Source: Edaphochlamys debaryana
Taxonomy: Eukaryota > Chlorophyta > Chlorophyceae > Chlamydomonadales
DNA length: 64,000 nt
Assembly: GCA_016858145.1 (NCBI GenBank)
Contig: JAEHOE010000102.1
Span: 186,001 to 250,000, forward strand
Reading direction: 5' to 3'
Below, in pieces: positions 1-12,163 of this stretch. How positions within the stretch are numbered: the first letter of the stretch is position 1; each line of letters opens with the position of its first letter. The notes under the pieces are model-generated. The model was given only the letters and a program-made list of their open reading frames with translations. It had not been told where the DNA came from and did no database searches. The position numbers and the translations under genes are program-made.

Positions 1-82
1 GGGGGATGTCGATGGGGCTGTGTGGGGCCGGCCCTTTCGGGTCCCGATGTCGAATTCGTTAGCCTCGCTCCGCCCCTTGCAG

Positions 83-3000
83 GCCCGGCCCCAGAACGCG
101 GGTCGGGAGAATGGTCCTTTCAAGATTGAGGTGAACGACGCCGGATACTGGGCAGGTGAGATGGGATCAACGAAGCTTATCTGGGTCTGCGATATGCGAG
201 GCCATGCTCCTGCCGTTGGTAACCTGGGTCCACATCTTTGCTCCCGAAACCGCGTGCCTCGTACAGCCCCCACACCCTGGTCCTCACGCTACCTCTTAAA
301 CGATCTCATGCCCCGAGCGCCATGTACGGCCTGAGCTGCCCTAAAAAGATGCGCACCCTCTCAATTCCCCTCCGACGCTCAGTCATCAACAAGAACGGAG
401 ACGAGGCCTGGGCCAGTAACTCAGGTGTGTTAGCCATGCACAGCGGCGGCACCCCTGCAAACTTTTGGCACTTTTATTCCAGGCGCCATCTGGCTCCACC
501 CCTCTTTCAAGTCTGCGAGCTCCCATTGCAACCTCAGCCTCGGCCGCGGCCTGCCCCACTCCCTGACCTGCCCCAGTCTGCCAGGACGGCACGGCCACGC
601 TGCGCTCTGCGTGGTGCCCCGGCCCCGCCGCGCTCGTGTACGCCAATTGCGACCGGGACACCGCTAAGACCATCAACCCGAGCGCCACGAGCCCTATGAT
701 GGACGACGGGGTGTGCATGGACCTGAACACGGGCGCCATCGGGGTCACCCTGTCCAGCCGGTGAGCACGCATCACGAGCGCTGCAGCCAGCAGCAGCAAG
801 CGTGGTCCTTTGGAGTCATTCCGCCGGTATCATTCAAGCTCTCGTCAGGGTACTTGATTGCGCTCGCGGACACGCATGCATGCATGCTCCTTAACCCTGC
901 CGAGGCCCTGCCCTGTGAACGGTAACTCCCTAGCCCTTCCTTCCCTCCAGGTCTTGCGGCCTCGCCAACTCCGCTACGGGGTGGCCTGCGGCAGCCCCCG
1001 GGCTCTGCCCGGCGGTCATCCCAGGTGAGCAACCGACCAGCAGCGTGCGGCAACAAAGGAACGGTGTACCGGCGTGGGGTACCCGTGACTTCTTCGTCGC
1101 ATGGCATAAGTAACGTCCTTGCCCCCCTTCCTCCCTTGGCTCGCCCTCGCCGCCCCAGCCGCCGTCACCTCTCTGTCAACCACACGGGCTGCGTGCAGCG
1201 CGCAGCAGCCGCTGACCGCCTGCGCCGGCCCCGCGGGCCAGGCCTGCAGCATCGCATCCAACCTGCCCTGCAACTCGGTCACCTCGCCCAGCGGCAGCCT
1301 GCAGCTGAGGGTCAAGGATTCGGGATGGATTGGGCTCTACGAGCTTGGCTCAGCGAAGTGAGTGCTGTCGAGATTGCCATATAGTCTGGCCCTCACGGCA
1401 AACTAGGCCTAGCTAGGTCAGTCGCAGGAAAGAGTCTCCCCTGGTCAGGCGTCAGAGCGGTGCCCTGCCGATATGACATTGCGTTGCGCTGTCCTCGGTG
1501 CCCAACTGCCCATCCTCACACCAGGACATGGGTGGCCCCAACATCCCGGAACGCGAGCACCCGCAACCTCGTCCTGAACACCGACGGGACATGGCTGGTG
1601 ACTAACCCCGGGCTTCTCGCCAGCCCGCTGGTCCGCACCAGTGCCGCTGCCGGGCCCTTCCGCCTCACCCTGGACGAGTGGGAGGGCAGCCTCAGCATCC
1701 GCGATGCGGCCGGGCAGGAGGTCTATACCACTGCGCCAGGTGCGTTGGTTGCTTGGATTGGCTGCAGGCACCTCAGCTCAACGGGCTGAGCTGCTTAGGA
1801 GGCACTGCAGCTGCTTTTCAAACATGAGATTACCTTTGCCCGCCACCCCCGCAGTTTGCCCCCGGCCCCCCACCTGGTGCTCTGACGGCGTGCTGAGCCT
1901 CGTGGAGTGCGGAGACGGTGGCGCTCGCGACTGGGTATGCACCGGCAAGGGAGGCACGCGCGCTGTCATCACCAGTGGCAGAAGCTGCGAGGCGAGCGAA
2001 GCCAACACCGGATTCGTGAGTGCATGGGAAGATCACGGCGTTGGGCTGGATGGGTCGCTTGCGCAAAGTCATTGCCTCAGTTGTGGCCTTGGAAGACGGA
2101 CAGGGCTGGGGGTTGCATGTGCACCAGCGTCACCAGTTGCTCCATGACACCCGCAATAACCCTTGGGCCAACTTCCCCTGCAGCCCTACGCGCCCAACTT
2201 CTACTGCCCACTGGTGTTCCAAAGCGGTGAGCGGCGTGCTCGCGCAGGGGCCGAAATGCCTGCTTCAATGCACACAACAAGCCCGTATCACTACACAGTT
2301 GTCATTCCCTTTTGTCATGGCATCAATGGACAGTCTGTTGTCATGCACCGCTGCCACGGCTTGTACACCTCACACTGACGTGTCTGCCCTGCATCCCACC
2401 CTCCGTAGATGTTCACAATGCCCTGATGAATGTGCGAGTCACCCGCACCTGCCCCGCTGACATCACGGCGTGTCCCAGTACTGCTGCCGAGGTGGCGGTG
2501 CCCTGCGCGCTCTATGCCAACCCCGGCGGAACAGCGGGCCAGACATGGCCGGTGCGTGGGATGCATTAGCGCTCGCACCGTCGTTTCTGCATCACTTGCT
2601 TCATGCAAATCAGGCAGTTGCGGCTTGCCGCGGTGGAACCGAGGTAGAACGTCCGTGGTGCCTGACTTCCCGGCCCGCAGTGCGACCGCCTGGACTCGCC
2701 CTCGCGCCAGTACTACCTAGCCATGCGCAGCAACGGCAACCTGGAGGTGGCCAGCACCTATGACGACACGGTCGTGTGGTCCAGCAACACCGTTAACAGT
2801 GGAGGAAGGACGCTGCAGGTCCTCCGCGACGGCACATGTGAGTTCTGCGGGGCATTCGCGGCAAGGCAGTACTGTCCGGGCAAGAGCGCTTACCATCTCC
2901 CACTCACTATGACACGTATCATTCTCGTTCCCTCGCGCAGGGTCGCTCGTTCGCAAGGACGGCACCTTGGTTCTGCGCTCTACTAGCAATGCCACAGGCA

Positions 3001-4766
3001 TCAGCTACTCCGCGTTTGCGGGCGAGGCTCAGGGCCCCTTCCGGCTGCACATCTACGACGACGGTACCCTGGTGCTGCTCAACCGCAACCTCAGGGAGGC
3101 CTGGACTTCGCGGAGGGGTGCGTGCGGAGCGAGGGACTGCACTCGGGATCCTCGGGACAGAGGTCTTGAGCCAGCGGACCAGCCGAGCCTGGAACTCTGC
3201 CGTATCTAACCTGCACATGAAACCACTGGTAGGTACGGTACTGCGCTCTCTCACCGCCCCTTCGCTTGCCCTACTCTTGCGCCGCACACAAACCTGCGCA
3301 GCTTGCGCCCCAGCCAATGGTGGCGCCGGCTGGTGCACTGCCGCCGGGGACGTCATGTTCCGCCTGGACTGCGATGGGGATGGACTGGTGGACGTGGCGT
3401 GCCGTACGGCTACCGGGGTGCAGACGACCGTACTGTCAACGCGCAGCTGCCAGAGGCGTGTCAGCAACAACGCCGAGTGCCCTGCGGTCTTCATGGGTAA
3501 GCGGCGGCGTGTGGACGAGCGCAGGGGCGGGGGCTTGGGGTGGGGTCCGAGGCAGCACTTCTCCCACGGTCACCCTCACTGAGTACGGAGTACCCAACGC
3601 TCAACAATGTCTGAGTGTGCAACGTTTCGGCGAGAGTAGGGGTTGTGCTCTTGCCGTGTACCTTCCTGTACAGCTTAAGGGCTCTACCAACTCAAGGGGT
3701 TCATATGTCCATATGGGACGGACGGGCGGAGTCCGCAATCATCAAGCTCACCCCGACCGGGCTCCCGCCTGTTCCCGCGCAGGTGCCAACCCCGATCCCC
3801 TGGGCATTGAGCTGATCGTGTCATGGCGCACCCCCACAAACCAACGCCGCAGCGTCTCGCTGGGCAAACCTGCCCTCACGGGCGTGCACGAGGGCGACAA
3901 TGCAGCCGTCACTCCGCTGGCCGCTCAAACTGAGAGCATCATTTTCAAATCGAACGACGGCCTGCCGTTCCCCGAGACTGGGGACTACTGGGCCTGCTTA
4001 AGGCGGGTCAGCGGCGACCCCGTTGCGCCCAACGCCAACGCGATTTACGTGCGCTACGTGTCATTCACGTTCAACATGAGCGGGGCTCCCCGTGATCGCG
4101 GCTTCATGCGCCTTGATGCACTCCCTAGCAACACAACCTACTGCCAGCTCTCGGACCCTGGCTTCGTCTTCGCCACTTCCTACACGCGCCCAGAGGCGCC
4201 GCCCCCGCCTTTCCCGCCCTTGCTCTCTACGTGAGTCATTGCACCGCGCCTGGCTGGAGTGACTCAAACAGCTCACGCTCAGGGGTGCTCACGCTGTTGG
4301 TTCTGTCAGAGCTTGGAGCCTATCCTAACTGTGCAATGCTGTCACACTCTTAACAGCTCCGCGGCCCACCCTTGCTATGCCCTTATGCAGTTTCCTTCCC
4401 GGGTCCCCCAAGCCCCCAAGCCCCGCTCCTCGACCTCGCCCCCCGAGCCCCCGGCCCCTGCCCCCAAGGCCCCCGACCCCTCCACCTCGGCCCCCAAGCC
4501 CCGCTCCTCCGCCCCGCCCTCCTAGCCCTCCCACCCCCCCACCGAGACCGCCAAGCCCCCCCAGCCCCCGGCCCCGGCCCCCAAGCCCTATTCCACCGCC
4601 GCGGCCTCCTAGCCCTCCCAAACCCCCACCGAGACCGCCAAGCCCCCCCAGCCCCCGGCCCCGGCCCCCAAGCCCTAATCCACCGCCGCGGCCTCCTAGC
4701 CCTCCCACTCCCCCACCGAGACCGCCAAGCCCTGCCCCCAGGCCCCGGCCCCGGCCGCCGGTTTGA
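83..4766 (+). CDS. Gene A, 3' part only: secreted lectin-repeat protein with Pro-rich tail (paralogue of gene B)
   Basis: The coding exons run in from the left edge; the first visible exon is 83-155, followed by 383-424 and many more. In order they encode the end of a bulb-lectin-like repeat (NGPFKIEVNDAGYWA), a cysteine module (VYANCDRDTA ... DDGVCMDLNTGAIGVTLSS, 580-765, finishing with a CPAVIP piece at 950-1020), a lectin repeat (1555-1740), a second module (WCSDGVLSL ... DWVC, 1850-2220), lectin repeats (2680-3120, with NGNLEVAS and DGTLVLLNRN), a third module (LDCDGDGLVDVAC, 3295-3495), a beta-rich segment (3782-4230) and the Pro-rich last exon. The stop is TGA at 4764-4766. Exon for exon it matches the 3' 4.7 kb of gene B (25.97-30.6 kb), so the missing 5' part probably encodes a subtilase too. 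That is inference, since no catalytic motif lies in the window. No frame break was seen in the exons I checked. Confidence 0.82.
4392..4766 (+). repeat. Gene A proline-rich (HRGP-like) C-terminal exon
   Basis: About 120 codons made almost only of PPSP, PPRPPSP and PRPRPPSP motifs, typical of hydroxyproline-rich wall glycoproteins of volvocine algae. A 108-bp block is repeated (about 4525-4632 and 4633-4740), shown by the return of PPTPPPRPPSPPSPRPRPPS and PPKPPPRPPSPPSPRPRPPS. The C-terminus is RPRPRPPV followed by stop. The opposite strand is open only because the tract is low-complexity. Confidence 0.85.
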
Positions 4767-6772
4767 AAGCTGGCTCGCAGGGGGGGGGGTAGCATATGTG
4801 TGTGGTCGTTGCTGTTCTGCAATGTCCGGGCTCTGCGGAGCGCAGTGCTCAGGGCTTTCACGTGGCAGACTAGATGTTCCCTTAGCCCGCCCAGCTGGGT
4901 CGTTTGAAGTGTCATTGCTGGAGGGCTTCTACTGGCCTTGGAGGAAGCTATATGCTTAGGTAGCGCCACCCTATCAAGCAATGAGCGCGGCGCTCATGGC
5001 ATTTTGCATGAACCCACATGTGTGTGTTGGCTCTCGGTATGCTGCATGTATGACACTACATAAGTTGGCAACCTTTCTGCTTCCCAATGTCAAGGCAACC
5101 TGGCGCCCGGCTGACCATCAACGCTTGCAGGTGTTGTTGCTGTTGTTGGTCTATCTACTTCACTGAACTGCTGAACGGTTGGAATTTGAGCTGTCTACCC
5201 ATTTGCCCCTGCCCTTGACGCCCACCGACCGCGCCACAAGTATTCTCAGCCGCCGCCTGAGCCAGCCGCCGCCGCCGCCTCTGCCTCGGCTGCCAACCCG
5301 TGGCAGCACCCCGGTCTCTCCACGGCAGTGGCAGCGCCGCACTCTGGAACCAAGCGGCCGCCAGCCCGTACTGTATTGGCCATCGACGTACAGCAGGCCT
5401 AGGGCATGACTAGCGCGGATGCAAGGCACCGGAGAGTGTTCCATGGCCGCGGGGATGGTCAGGACAGGACCCAAGCCCCGCCGACGCTTCTGGTTCATGA
5501 GGCAAAGGCTGAGACAAGCGCTGGGCGCCCCCATGGGGGCGAAAAAGGGCTGAGCCCCTCACCCATCTGCTACGCGACCCATTCCCCGTGGTAACCGTGG
5601 GCGCACTATACTCAAACCGGCATCGCGGGCTAGGCGTGAATTGCATGTGGCTGAGAAAATCGGGCGACGCTTTGACCGTGTACGGCAATGTGTGCAGTGT
5701 ACGGCAAGGGGGTGGGGGGTAAACGGGGACGAGGTCGCGAAAAGCAAGGCCAGCAAAGTGCAATCCGATTTAGGCTGGGAGTCCCAGCCTAACAACACAG
5801 GCGAGGTTCTACCCGCAGCCCTGCTCTAGCAAGCGGTGAAGCAGTGGGGTGGGGGGGTGTAGAAGAGGGGTGGACAGGGTCTGGACAGCCGTTACTGCTG
5901 CACCACTGCTGTCCCCTTTGAAGCGTGTCGAAGCGTCGAACACATACTTCCGCAACCCAAACAAAAATTCCCGTCCCCCCGCGAGGCTCAACGGTGCCTT
6001 GCCAACAGCTATGCTGTGTCATGTTGAGCGCCCAGCCATCTAACCACGTGTCATACCGTACAGGCCCGGGGCCGGCAGGCCCGCGGCCGGGCCAAGCGGA
6101 AGCAAGTTCTGTGAGGGCATGACTCCAGGTGAATGAACATCTTGGCACGATGTTGTCGGCTGGCTAGGCGAGCGGCAGCAGGCAGGCAACCCATTGGGCA
6201 GTACCCTGGGGTGCCACAGCTTGTCGCGGCACAAGTCTGAGGGGTAGCCACCCCACCCACCCCACTGGCGCCGCGCCAACGCTCACAGTAAGAGATTGGG
6301 CAGCTACGCAACAGTGGCCTGGGGTTTGCAAGCTTCGAGCAAGCTCGTTGGGTCGACATGTTGGCCCGAGCATGCATGTCGGTCGACGCGCCAGTAATTG
6401 CCGGTCCCGAGCGCTCCCGAGCGGTCCCGAACCCGCTCCCGAGCGGTTACGAACCCACTTCACGTCCCCCCTTACTATCCTATGGTCTATCAGCACCATG
6501 TATGACCGTCCTGGTGCGTCGGTGGAGCTTCAAGGTCACCAAGCCGGTGCCGCCCTTAACCGTGCGTAACCTTGTAACCCTGGGCGTCACGGCCCCTGAG
6601 GCAAAAGCGTGCTGCCACAGCCTGCACCGGCACGCGGTGAGCCGCCTCAAAGGCATCGTGAAAACCTACAGGACCCTTCGGCAGGGATGAGCACAAGGGT
6701 GCAGAGCCACCCCCACGGTGGCGGGTCTAACCAACCCGCCTTCCTTAACCCACGTCTGTAAAATTGCAATCC
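4767..6772. other. Spacer after gene A, no gene recognised
   Basis: Open frames here are short and unlike any family I know. A 28-nt segment (5737-5764, beginning gcgaaaagcaaggcc) recurs almost exactly inside a gene B intron (14796-14823), so it is a dispersed repeat. A G/C-rich block at 5520-5562 faintly resembles part of the repeat elements at 34.3 and 48.0 kb. No clear polyadenylation signal for gene A was found within 400 bp of its stop. Confidence 0.5.
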
Positions 6773-7015
6773 GGGTATAGTCGGTGACCCCCCGGATATG
6801 AGTCTGAGGGCAGATAGTTCGACTATAGTTGGCGGCCTATACCTGCCTTTACCTGCCGGGTATAGTTGGAGCCCAATATAGTTGGGCCGAGTATAGGGCT
6901 GCGGGGTAAAGTTGGCGGACTAAAGTTGGACCAAATATTATGCCGCCGAGTACCCGCCGCCTATATGCGGCGTGCATTATACTCGGCCGACTCTCCACTG
7001 GGTATACTTGGCTCA
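6773..7015. repeat. Degenerate TATAGTTGG / GCCTATA array, copy 1
   Basis: Units such as GGTATAGTTGG, CTATAGTTGGCGGCCTATA and ACTAAAGTTGG recur in both orientations every 15-40 bp. The array ends near 7015. The same kind of array is found at 8785-9062. It is non-coding and satellite-like. The spacing is irregular, so it is not a simple tandem repeat. Confidence 0.7.
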
Positions 7016-7827
7016 CGCAGGGGCATTGCAAACGCAAGCCAATGTGGCAGGCGGGAGGGGCAAACAGTGCTACTGAGCAGCGGGTGAAAGGTGCCTGATC
7101 CTGGGAGGGGGCGCGGGTCCACTCAGGCACGCCCGGGCCCAGCCTGGCGCTGCTCCAGGAAGGGTACAAGCTCAGCTTGTACCCCGCTCGGGTGGCGATT
7201 CAGCCCCACCCAAATGCACAGAACGACAAATTGCATGTCTAGGAGCACATGCTGGGGGCGGCGGGGCCCTGAAGCAGGCAAACGCGCGAACAGGTTCATG
7301 AGGTCGGCCACGAAACTGCCCGCACTCACGCTCTTTCTCCCTGCTCAAACATACACCCACCTTCACGTTTACATAGAACCAAATGCAGAAAGCACATCTG
7401 TCGCTTCACAGAATACCAAGACTCGGCGCTAGCCGTGCGAGCGCCTCAAGCGCTCGCACCGTCTACAATGTCTTACGCTTGTCTAACACAGCAAGCTGCC
7501 TTGCTGCTGCGATCGAAGTCCTGGACGAGGTGGTCAACTCGCGAGTTGCAATGCCATTCAAACGCGGGGACCCGGCACGCGGCGTTCGACAGACAGCGAC
7601 TCGCGGCTGTCTAGATGCGTCGACCTTGGAGTGCGGTGTGTGGGCCGGGCGGACCTGGTCGGGGTAGTGGGCACGCGCCTTGTTGCCCGGACACGCCGGC
7701 ACTCCCGCTCGCGCCCCTCAGCATATCCGCCGGGGGCTTAGCACGGACCTCATAGCTTTCGACGATTCAGCCTCTGCAGATGACTCCTGCCCCCGGCTTG
7801 TCTCCTTCCTTTCCTTCCCACACGCAG

Positions 7828-7921
7828 CCCCCAGCGTGGCTAGACCTGTATGCCCGTGTCGTCATGGGCGACGCCATCACCCTGAGGCTCCCCCCGGAGA
7901 GCGCCGCAGTTGCTTCCCGTG
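7828..7921 (+). other. Isolated exon-like segment
   Basis: An open segment lies between a good acceptor (CACACGCAG before 7828) and a good donor (GTG/GTAAGTCC after 7921). It encodes a protein-like stretch around LDLYARVVMGDAITLRLPP. I found no flanking exons that join to it in frame, and I do not recognise a family. It could be an orphan exon left from a duplication, an exon of an unrecognised short gene, or chance. Confidence 0.25.
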
Positions 7922-7984
7922 GTAAGTCCTTTGCCACTACAGCAAGCAATGAGCGTAGCTTACTAGCGCCCTGTACTCGTTGCC

Positions 7985-8410
7985 CCCCCCCCCCTCGCCA
8001 CAGCGAAGCTGCATCCCTGGCCCCTTGCTCACCCTCAGTCCCTCGACCCCCCTCAGCCTCTTGACCCCCCTCACCTGGTTGCTCCGTCCCAGCCCCTGCT
8101 TCCTCCCTCAGCGCCCCACTTCCCCCTCAGCCCCTCCGTTGCCCCTCACCTGGTTGCTCCGTCCCAGCCCCTGCTTCCTCCCTCAGCGCTTCACTCCCCC
8201 TCGGTAACTTCAGTCCCTCAGTCCCCCCTCAGTCCCTCAGTCCCCCCTCAGTCCCTCAGTCCCCCCTCAGTCCCTCAGTCCCTCAGTCCCCCCTCAGCCC
8301 CTCACTCCCCCCCAGGTCCCCTCGCTACCCCTCGGTCCCTTGCGCCCCACTCAGTCCCTTGCGCCCCACTCAGCCCCTTCCACCCCCGCCCTTCACCCCC
8401 ACCTTCCTCC
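7985..8410. repeat. C/T-rich minisatellite region
   Basis: A pyrimidine-rich tract. Its core (8211-8297) is a tandem repeat of a 19-bp unit, CAGTCCCTCAGTCCCCCCT, in about four copies. A longer segment containing ACCTGGTTGCTCCGTCCCAG is duplicated at about 8072 and 8150. Non-coding. Confidence 0.85.
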
Positions 8411-8784
8411 AGGACCGGCAGTGGGCGGGCGGACGGCACCTGCCCTGGCTGCGCACAGGGGCGATGTGGCCTACGTGGCACAGCAACTGGAGATAGCACT
8501 GATGGTAGTTGCTGTCGTGGGGTATCGTGGCGGGATCTGCCCTGCAGTTGGGTGCAGTTAGGGCTGCCTTGGCGTGGTGGGACCTGCGGTTTAGCGGCTG
8601 CACTTTTTTGCTGGCCGAGCTTGATGTGGTGGGACCTGAATCACCTGATGCCCTGCTGCTGGTTGCACGCAAGCAAGGCCGAAAGTCTAGATGGCAGGGG
8701 TGGTGCAGGGGTGGCCGAAGCCTTTTGTAACGCTTGCACACGGAACCTGAGACGGCACTTGTCCCACCGACCAGCGGCGCAGAT

Positions 8785-9062
8785 GGGCCGCCTATAGTTG
8801 ACCAGTGGGCCACCTATAGTTGGGCGTGCCTATAATCGGCCGCCTATACGTGGCCAAGTATAGGTGGGCACAGTATAGTTGGTGCGAACTATAGTTGGCC
8901 GCCTTTACCTGGCCGGGTTGACTCGGCCGGGTATAGTCCGCCGCCTCAGCCGACTATAATTGATCACCAACTATAACCGGCATCCTGCCCATTATCTTAT
9001 CCGGATATAATGGGCCGACTCTCGTGCAGGATAGTTCAACTATAGCCGGCCTCCCATTTTAC
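8785..9062. repeat. Degenerate TATAGTTGG / GCCTATA array, copy 2
   Basis: At least ten variants of CTATAGTTGG, GCCGCCTATA, AGTATAGGTGGGC and GACTATAATTG lie within about 280 bp, in both orientations. Together with the array at 6773-7015 it brackets the C/T-rich region, so the 6.77-9.06 kb interval may be one composite element. A short TTCTAT microsatellite follows at 9091-9112. Confidence 0.7.
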
Positions 9063-9112
9063 AGACGCACGCCAGGGGTAACCCGGCGTTAGCTATTTCT
9101 ATTTCTATTTCT

Positions 9113-10524
9113 GTTGGCATGCATTGCCCTCATAGGCCGAGCCCTTTGCGCACAGCATATGAAACATGCCCTGGCGACTTGGCAGCGGGCCTGGCGAGCT
9201 CGCGCAGGCGCGAGCGGCGCGAGCAGGCGCGAGCTGGGCCCGCCCTCGACCTGCCCTCGACCGCGGGACAAATTAGGGTGCGGTTGGGCCCACCCAACGG
9301 GCATCGAGCGGCTAAGCACCCATGGCTGCCTGCAGCCTTGACGTGTACAACAAACAGCTGTGCACAAGGATTTGGCAAAAGAGGCGATGCGAAGGGTCAA
9401 CCGGCGGCGAGCAACCGTGCCTTCACCCCCGAGAGTCCCCCTCGCCCAGCCCTCGTCCTCCCCTCCGCCGCCCACCGCCCTCAAACTCAATTGTGTTCCC
9501 CGACGCATGTGCAGCTGCCCCGTACTGGGCTCGCGACAACAACCGTCTGACATCGTTATCGTCGAGTCCCGGCTGGTACGTGAGCGCTCAATGTTGCTCT
9601 CGGAGCAGTCAGCTCGATGTCCTCGGGGTTGTAGCACTCAAAACGGAAGCGTTTTGGGTGTCGGGTTGGGTGGCCGGCATTCCGCCGATGCCAATCGCGC
9701 GCCAGGCGAAGTGTGTCGGCATACGGGACCTGTCGCCTCAAGTCATCCGCTTTGTGTGCTTAGAGTGTGAAATAGTTCTACCAAGACGCCGCGCGCCGCG
9801 AAGCGAGCTCCCAAGGTCCTACCCTCAAGCGCGCAGCAGACGCATGCCACTGCCCCGCGTACCAGTGCACTTTTGTAAGCTCAGCAACTGTGTTTCTCGA
9901 GGACTGTGAGGCTCGGGGAGTGACCTCGCGAACACACCTCCCGTCGGGGCCTGTCACTCCGTCGATGAGCTGACGATATGAGGGTCTGTCTACGAGTCAA
10001 GTAACGACCTGTGTCACAGGTATGTCGCGGGAACGCGTAGCTCAGAGCGTAATTCCTTCGGCCCATGAGGCCCGCCCGAGCATCAGTTGGCTGCAGCGTT
10101 GGCGCACTGCAGCTTGCTGGTCAGCCAGTTAGCAGACTAGGTAACTGTGTGGTGGCGTCCGACCCTAAGCCATCATGCGCCGACGTGAGCAAAACGCACC
10201 GGGTGGCTGCACGCGGGCCTTCAAGCGCCGATCGCTGCTCAGTGCAGAAGTTTGTGCGACGGGGGGGGCGGATGTGGGAGGTCCTGTGCAGGCAGAGCTA
10301 GACCTCGGGTTGGCGGGGCCTGGTGGGAGTGTGGGGGTGGTCAGGAGCCGGAGACGCAGCTGTGCACGCCCGACGTCCGTTATTCCTGACCAGCTTCGAC
10401 CAAACCGTGTTCGTGAGCCGTTCAAACAAATTGAAGCCAAAGAACGATTGTCGGGACGCATCCTATCTCTGTGTCTGCCTCACCAACTTCCTGTCACCGA
10501 CCCCCTCTACCAGACCTCGGCGCG
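9113..10524. other. Spacer and 5' flank of gene B, no gene recognised
   Basis: No convincing gene. A 60-codon reverse-strand frame at 9556-9741 (motif RFRFECYNPEDIEL) looks somewhat protein-like but has no recognisable family or neighbours. The last few hundred bases should hold the gene B promoter and 5' UTR; I could not identify a TATA box or other element with confidence. Confidence 0.4.
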
Positions 10525-12163
10525 ATGCCGCGTGCACAGCGCATGGGGCTGACGTGTGCGGCGGCTTTGGGGCTGGTGGTTGCTGCCCTGTGCTGTGCGC
10601 TGGGGCACGGCACGGAAGTCTCGACTGAGGTGGAGCTGCGGACCGGCACTGTCACTCTGTGGTGGGTTGGGTTTGGGCGTGGTCCCCGGTCCGACGTGAC
10701 CTCGTCGAGAACCGATGCGGGAAGCCCACGTGACGAGGTGTAATCTTCTACTCATCCCCACGCTTTGTCTGCAAACGCGCAGGCCGGCTGCGGAGGGCCG
10801 CTTCCCCCGCGCTGATGGGGAGGGCGGCGACAGCCCGCAGCTCTTCCTGGTCAGCTACCGGGCAGGTAGGCACCGGGGGGCGGGGACAGGCTCCTATGGG
10901 CCCTGGGACAGGAGGCACGGCACCTGCCGTCACGCACCGAGACCCTTGAACTTGTCCTCTCCCATCTGCCCGCGCCTGCCCCCAGACACGGTCCAGGCCC
11001 TGAGGGACGACCTGGTGCACCAGGGAGGGGCACAGATACTGGCCATTGCGGCCGAAACCACGTTCCTGGTCCTCGCCACACCTTCGGCCGTTGCCAAGTA
11101 CGGCAGCAGGCACGGCGCGTTCGCGGTGAGTTGTGCAGGGGGCGGAGGGCCGCGCTGGCTGGATGATTCAGTCGGCTTCACTCGCCACCCACGCCCGCCG
11201 CAGGCCGAGTACGGGGCCGGACACAAGGTGTCCCCTGAATCGGTCCGCCTGGTCAAGGCTGTGAAGGAGAGGGCGGAGCACCAGCAAGAGCGCCGCATGC
11301 TTGCATTTGCAGCCGGCAGCGAAGCAACGCAGACAGGGGATGTGGACGAGGGCTCACCTCGATTCGGTGTGCAGACTTGGGATGTGGTGTCACGGACCTC
11401 GCGTGGAGTATCCGAGCGCAACTTGCTTGCGTCTCGACCCCAGAAGGCGGCGGAGCTCTTGGGCTCGGCCGTGCAGCTGGTCCCCACTCTCCCGCTGGAG
11501 GACAGGCGGGCCCTGCACCGGGCCTGGCCTAAGCAGCTGGCGGCGGCACTGGGCCGAGGCGAGGAGAGCTCGGACGCCTGCTACCCGAGGGTGGAGGATG
11601 ACGGGCTGTACGGCAGCGGGGGTGAAGTGTGGCTCTATGTCTACCTGTGCGAGGAGGTGAGGTGCGGTCCAGAGGAACGTAAGAGGCGAGAGGAAATTGG
11701 GAAGGCACGTATCTCCATTACTCCCGGCCTGCCTTGTCCCCTCGTCCCCACTCCTCATACCCCCTCATATCCCTTCAGGACCTGGACCGCGGTACCGCCT
11801 GGCTGGCGGGCCGCGGCGAGGTGGTGTGGGTCAAGCCGATGATGAGTCAGGAGCTGCACAACGCAGTCGCGTCAATTATCGTGCAGACGGGTGAGGCGGC
11901 CATGGCGTGGGTCTGTGGATGTGCCCCGCCCCCGGAACGCGGTCGGGAGTCCAGCTGCTGACTGCCAGGACCCAACATCAGTAACACCAGCATCACCCAT
12001 TAACATCATCGGCCATGCAAGCGAATCCGCGCATGAATGCATTTCGCCCTGCTGTATGTCGCGTTCCCCCAGGTGGTCTGGGCCGCGATGCCAACCTCAA
12101 CCCCGGGGCGCAGGCCCGGCCCTTCTGGCAGGCCGGAATCCTGGGCAGCCGTGAGACCGTGGC
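10525..12163 (+). other. Gene B: signal peptide, prodomain and pre-catalytic region
   Basis: Exon 1 (10525-10661) carries the signal peptide. The next exons (starting after the acceptors at about 10783 and 10985) read ...LFLVSYRA and DTVQALRDDLVHQGGAQILA ... ETTFLVLATPSAV. This is the pattern of a subtilase propeptide of the Kp43 type, in which an initial strand is followed by a 'GA-ILgyip-nt-LV' core. Exon 11204-11656 and exon 11779-11890 (VWLYVYLCEE; GEVVWVKPMMSQELHNAVASIIVQTG) complete the region before exon 12074-12163, which leads into the catalytic Asp. Confidence 0.75.

Noticed and set aside
4325..4981. Long reverse-strand open frame rich in Gly-Leu (GGLGGLG...)
   Set aside because: It is the complement of the Pro-rich HRGP exon of gene A; low-complexity DNA keeps several frames open.
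5497..5562. Possible third copy of the 452-bp element (GGGCGAAAAAGGGCTGAGCCCC)
   Set aside because: Similarity is limited to about 25 G/C-rich bases and lacks the adjoining element sequence.
9556..9741. Reverse frame with RFRFECYNPEDIEL as a gene
   Set aside because: Only 61 codons, no recognisable family, no splice-linked neighbours.
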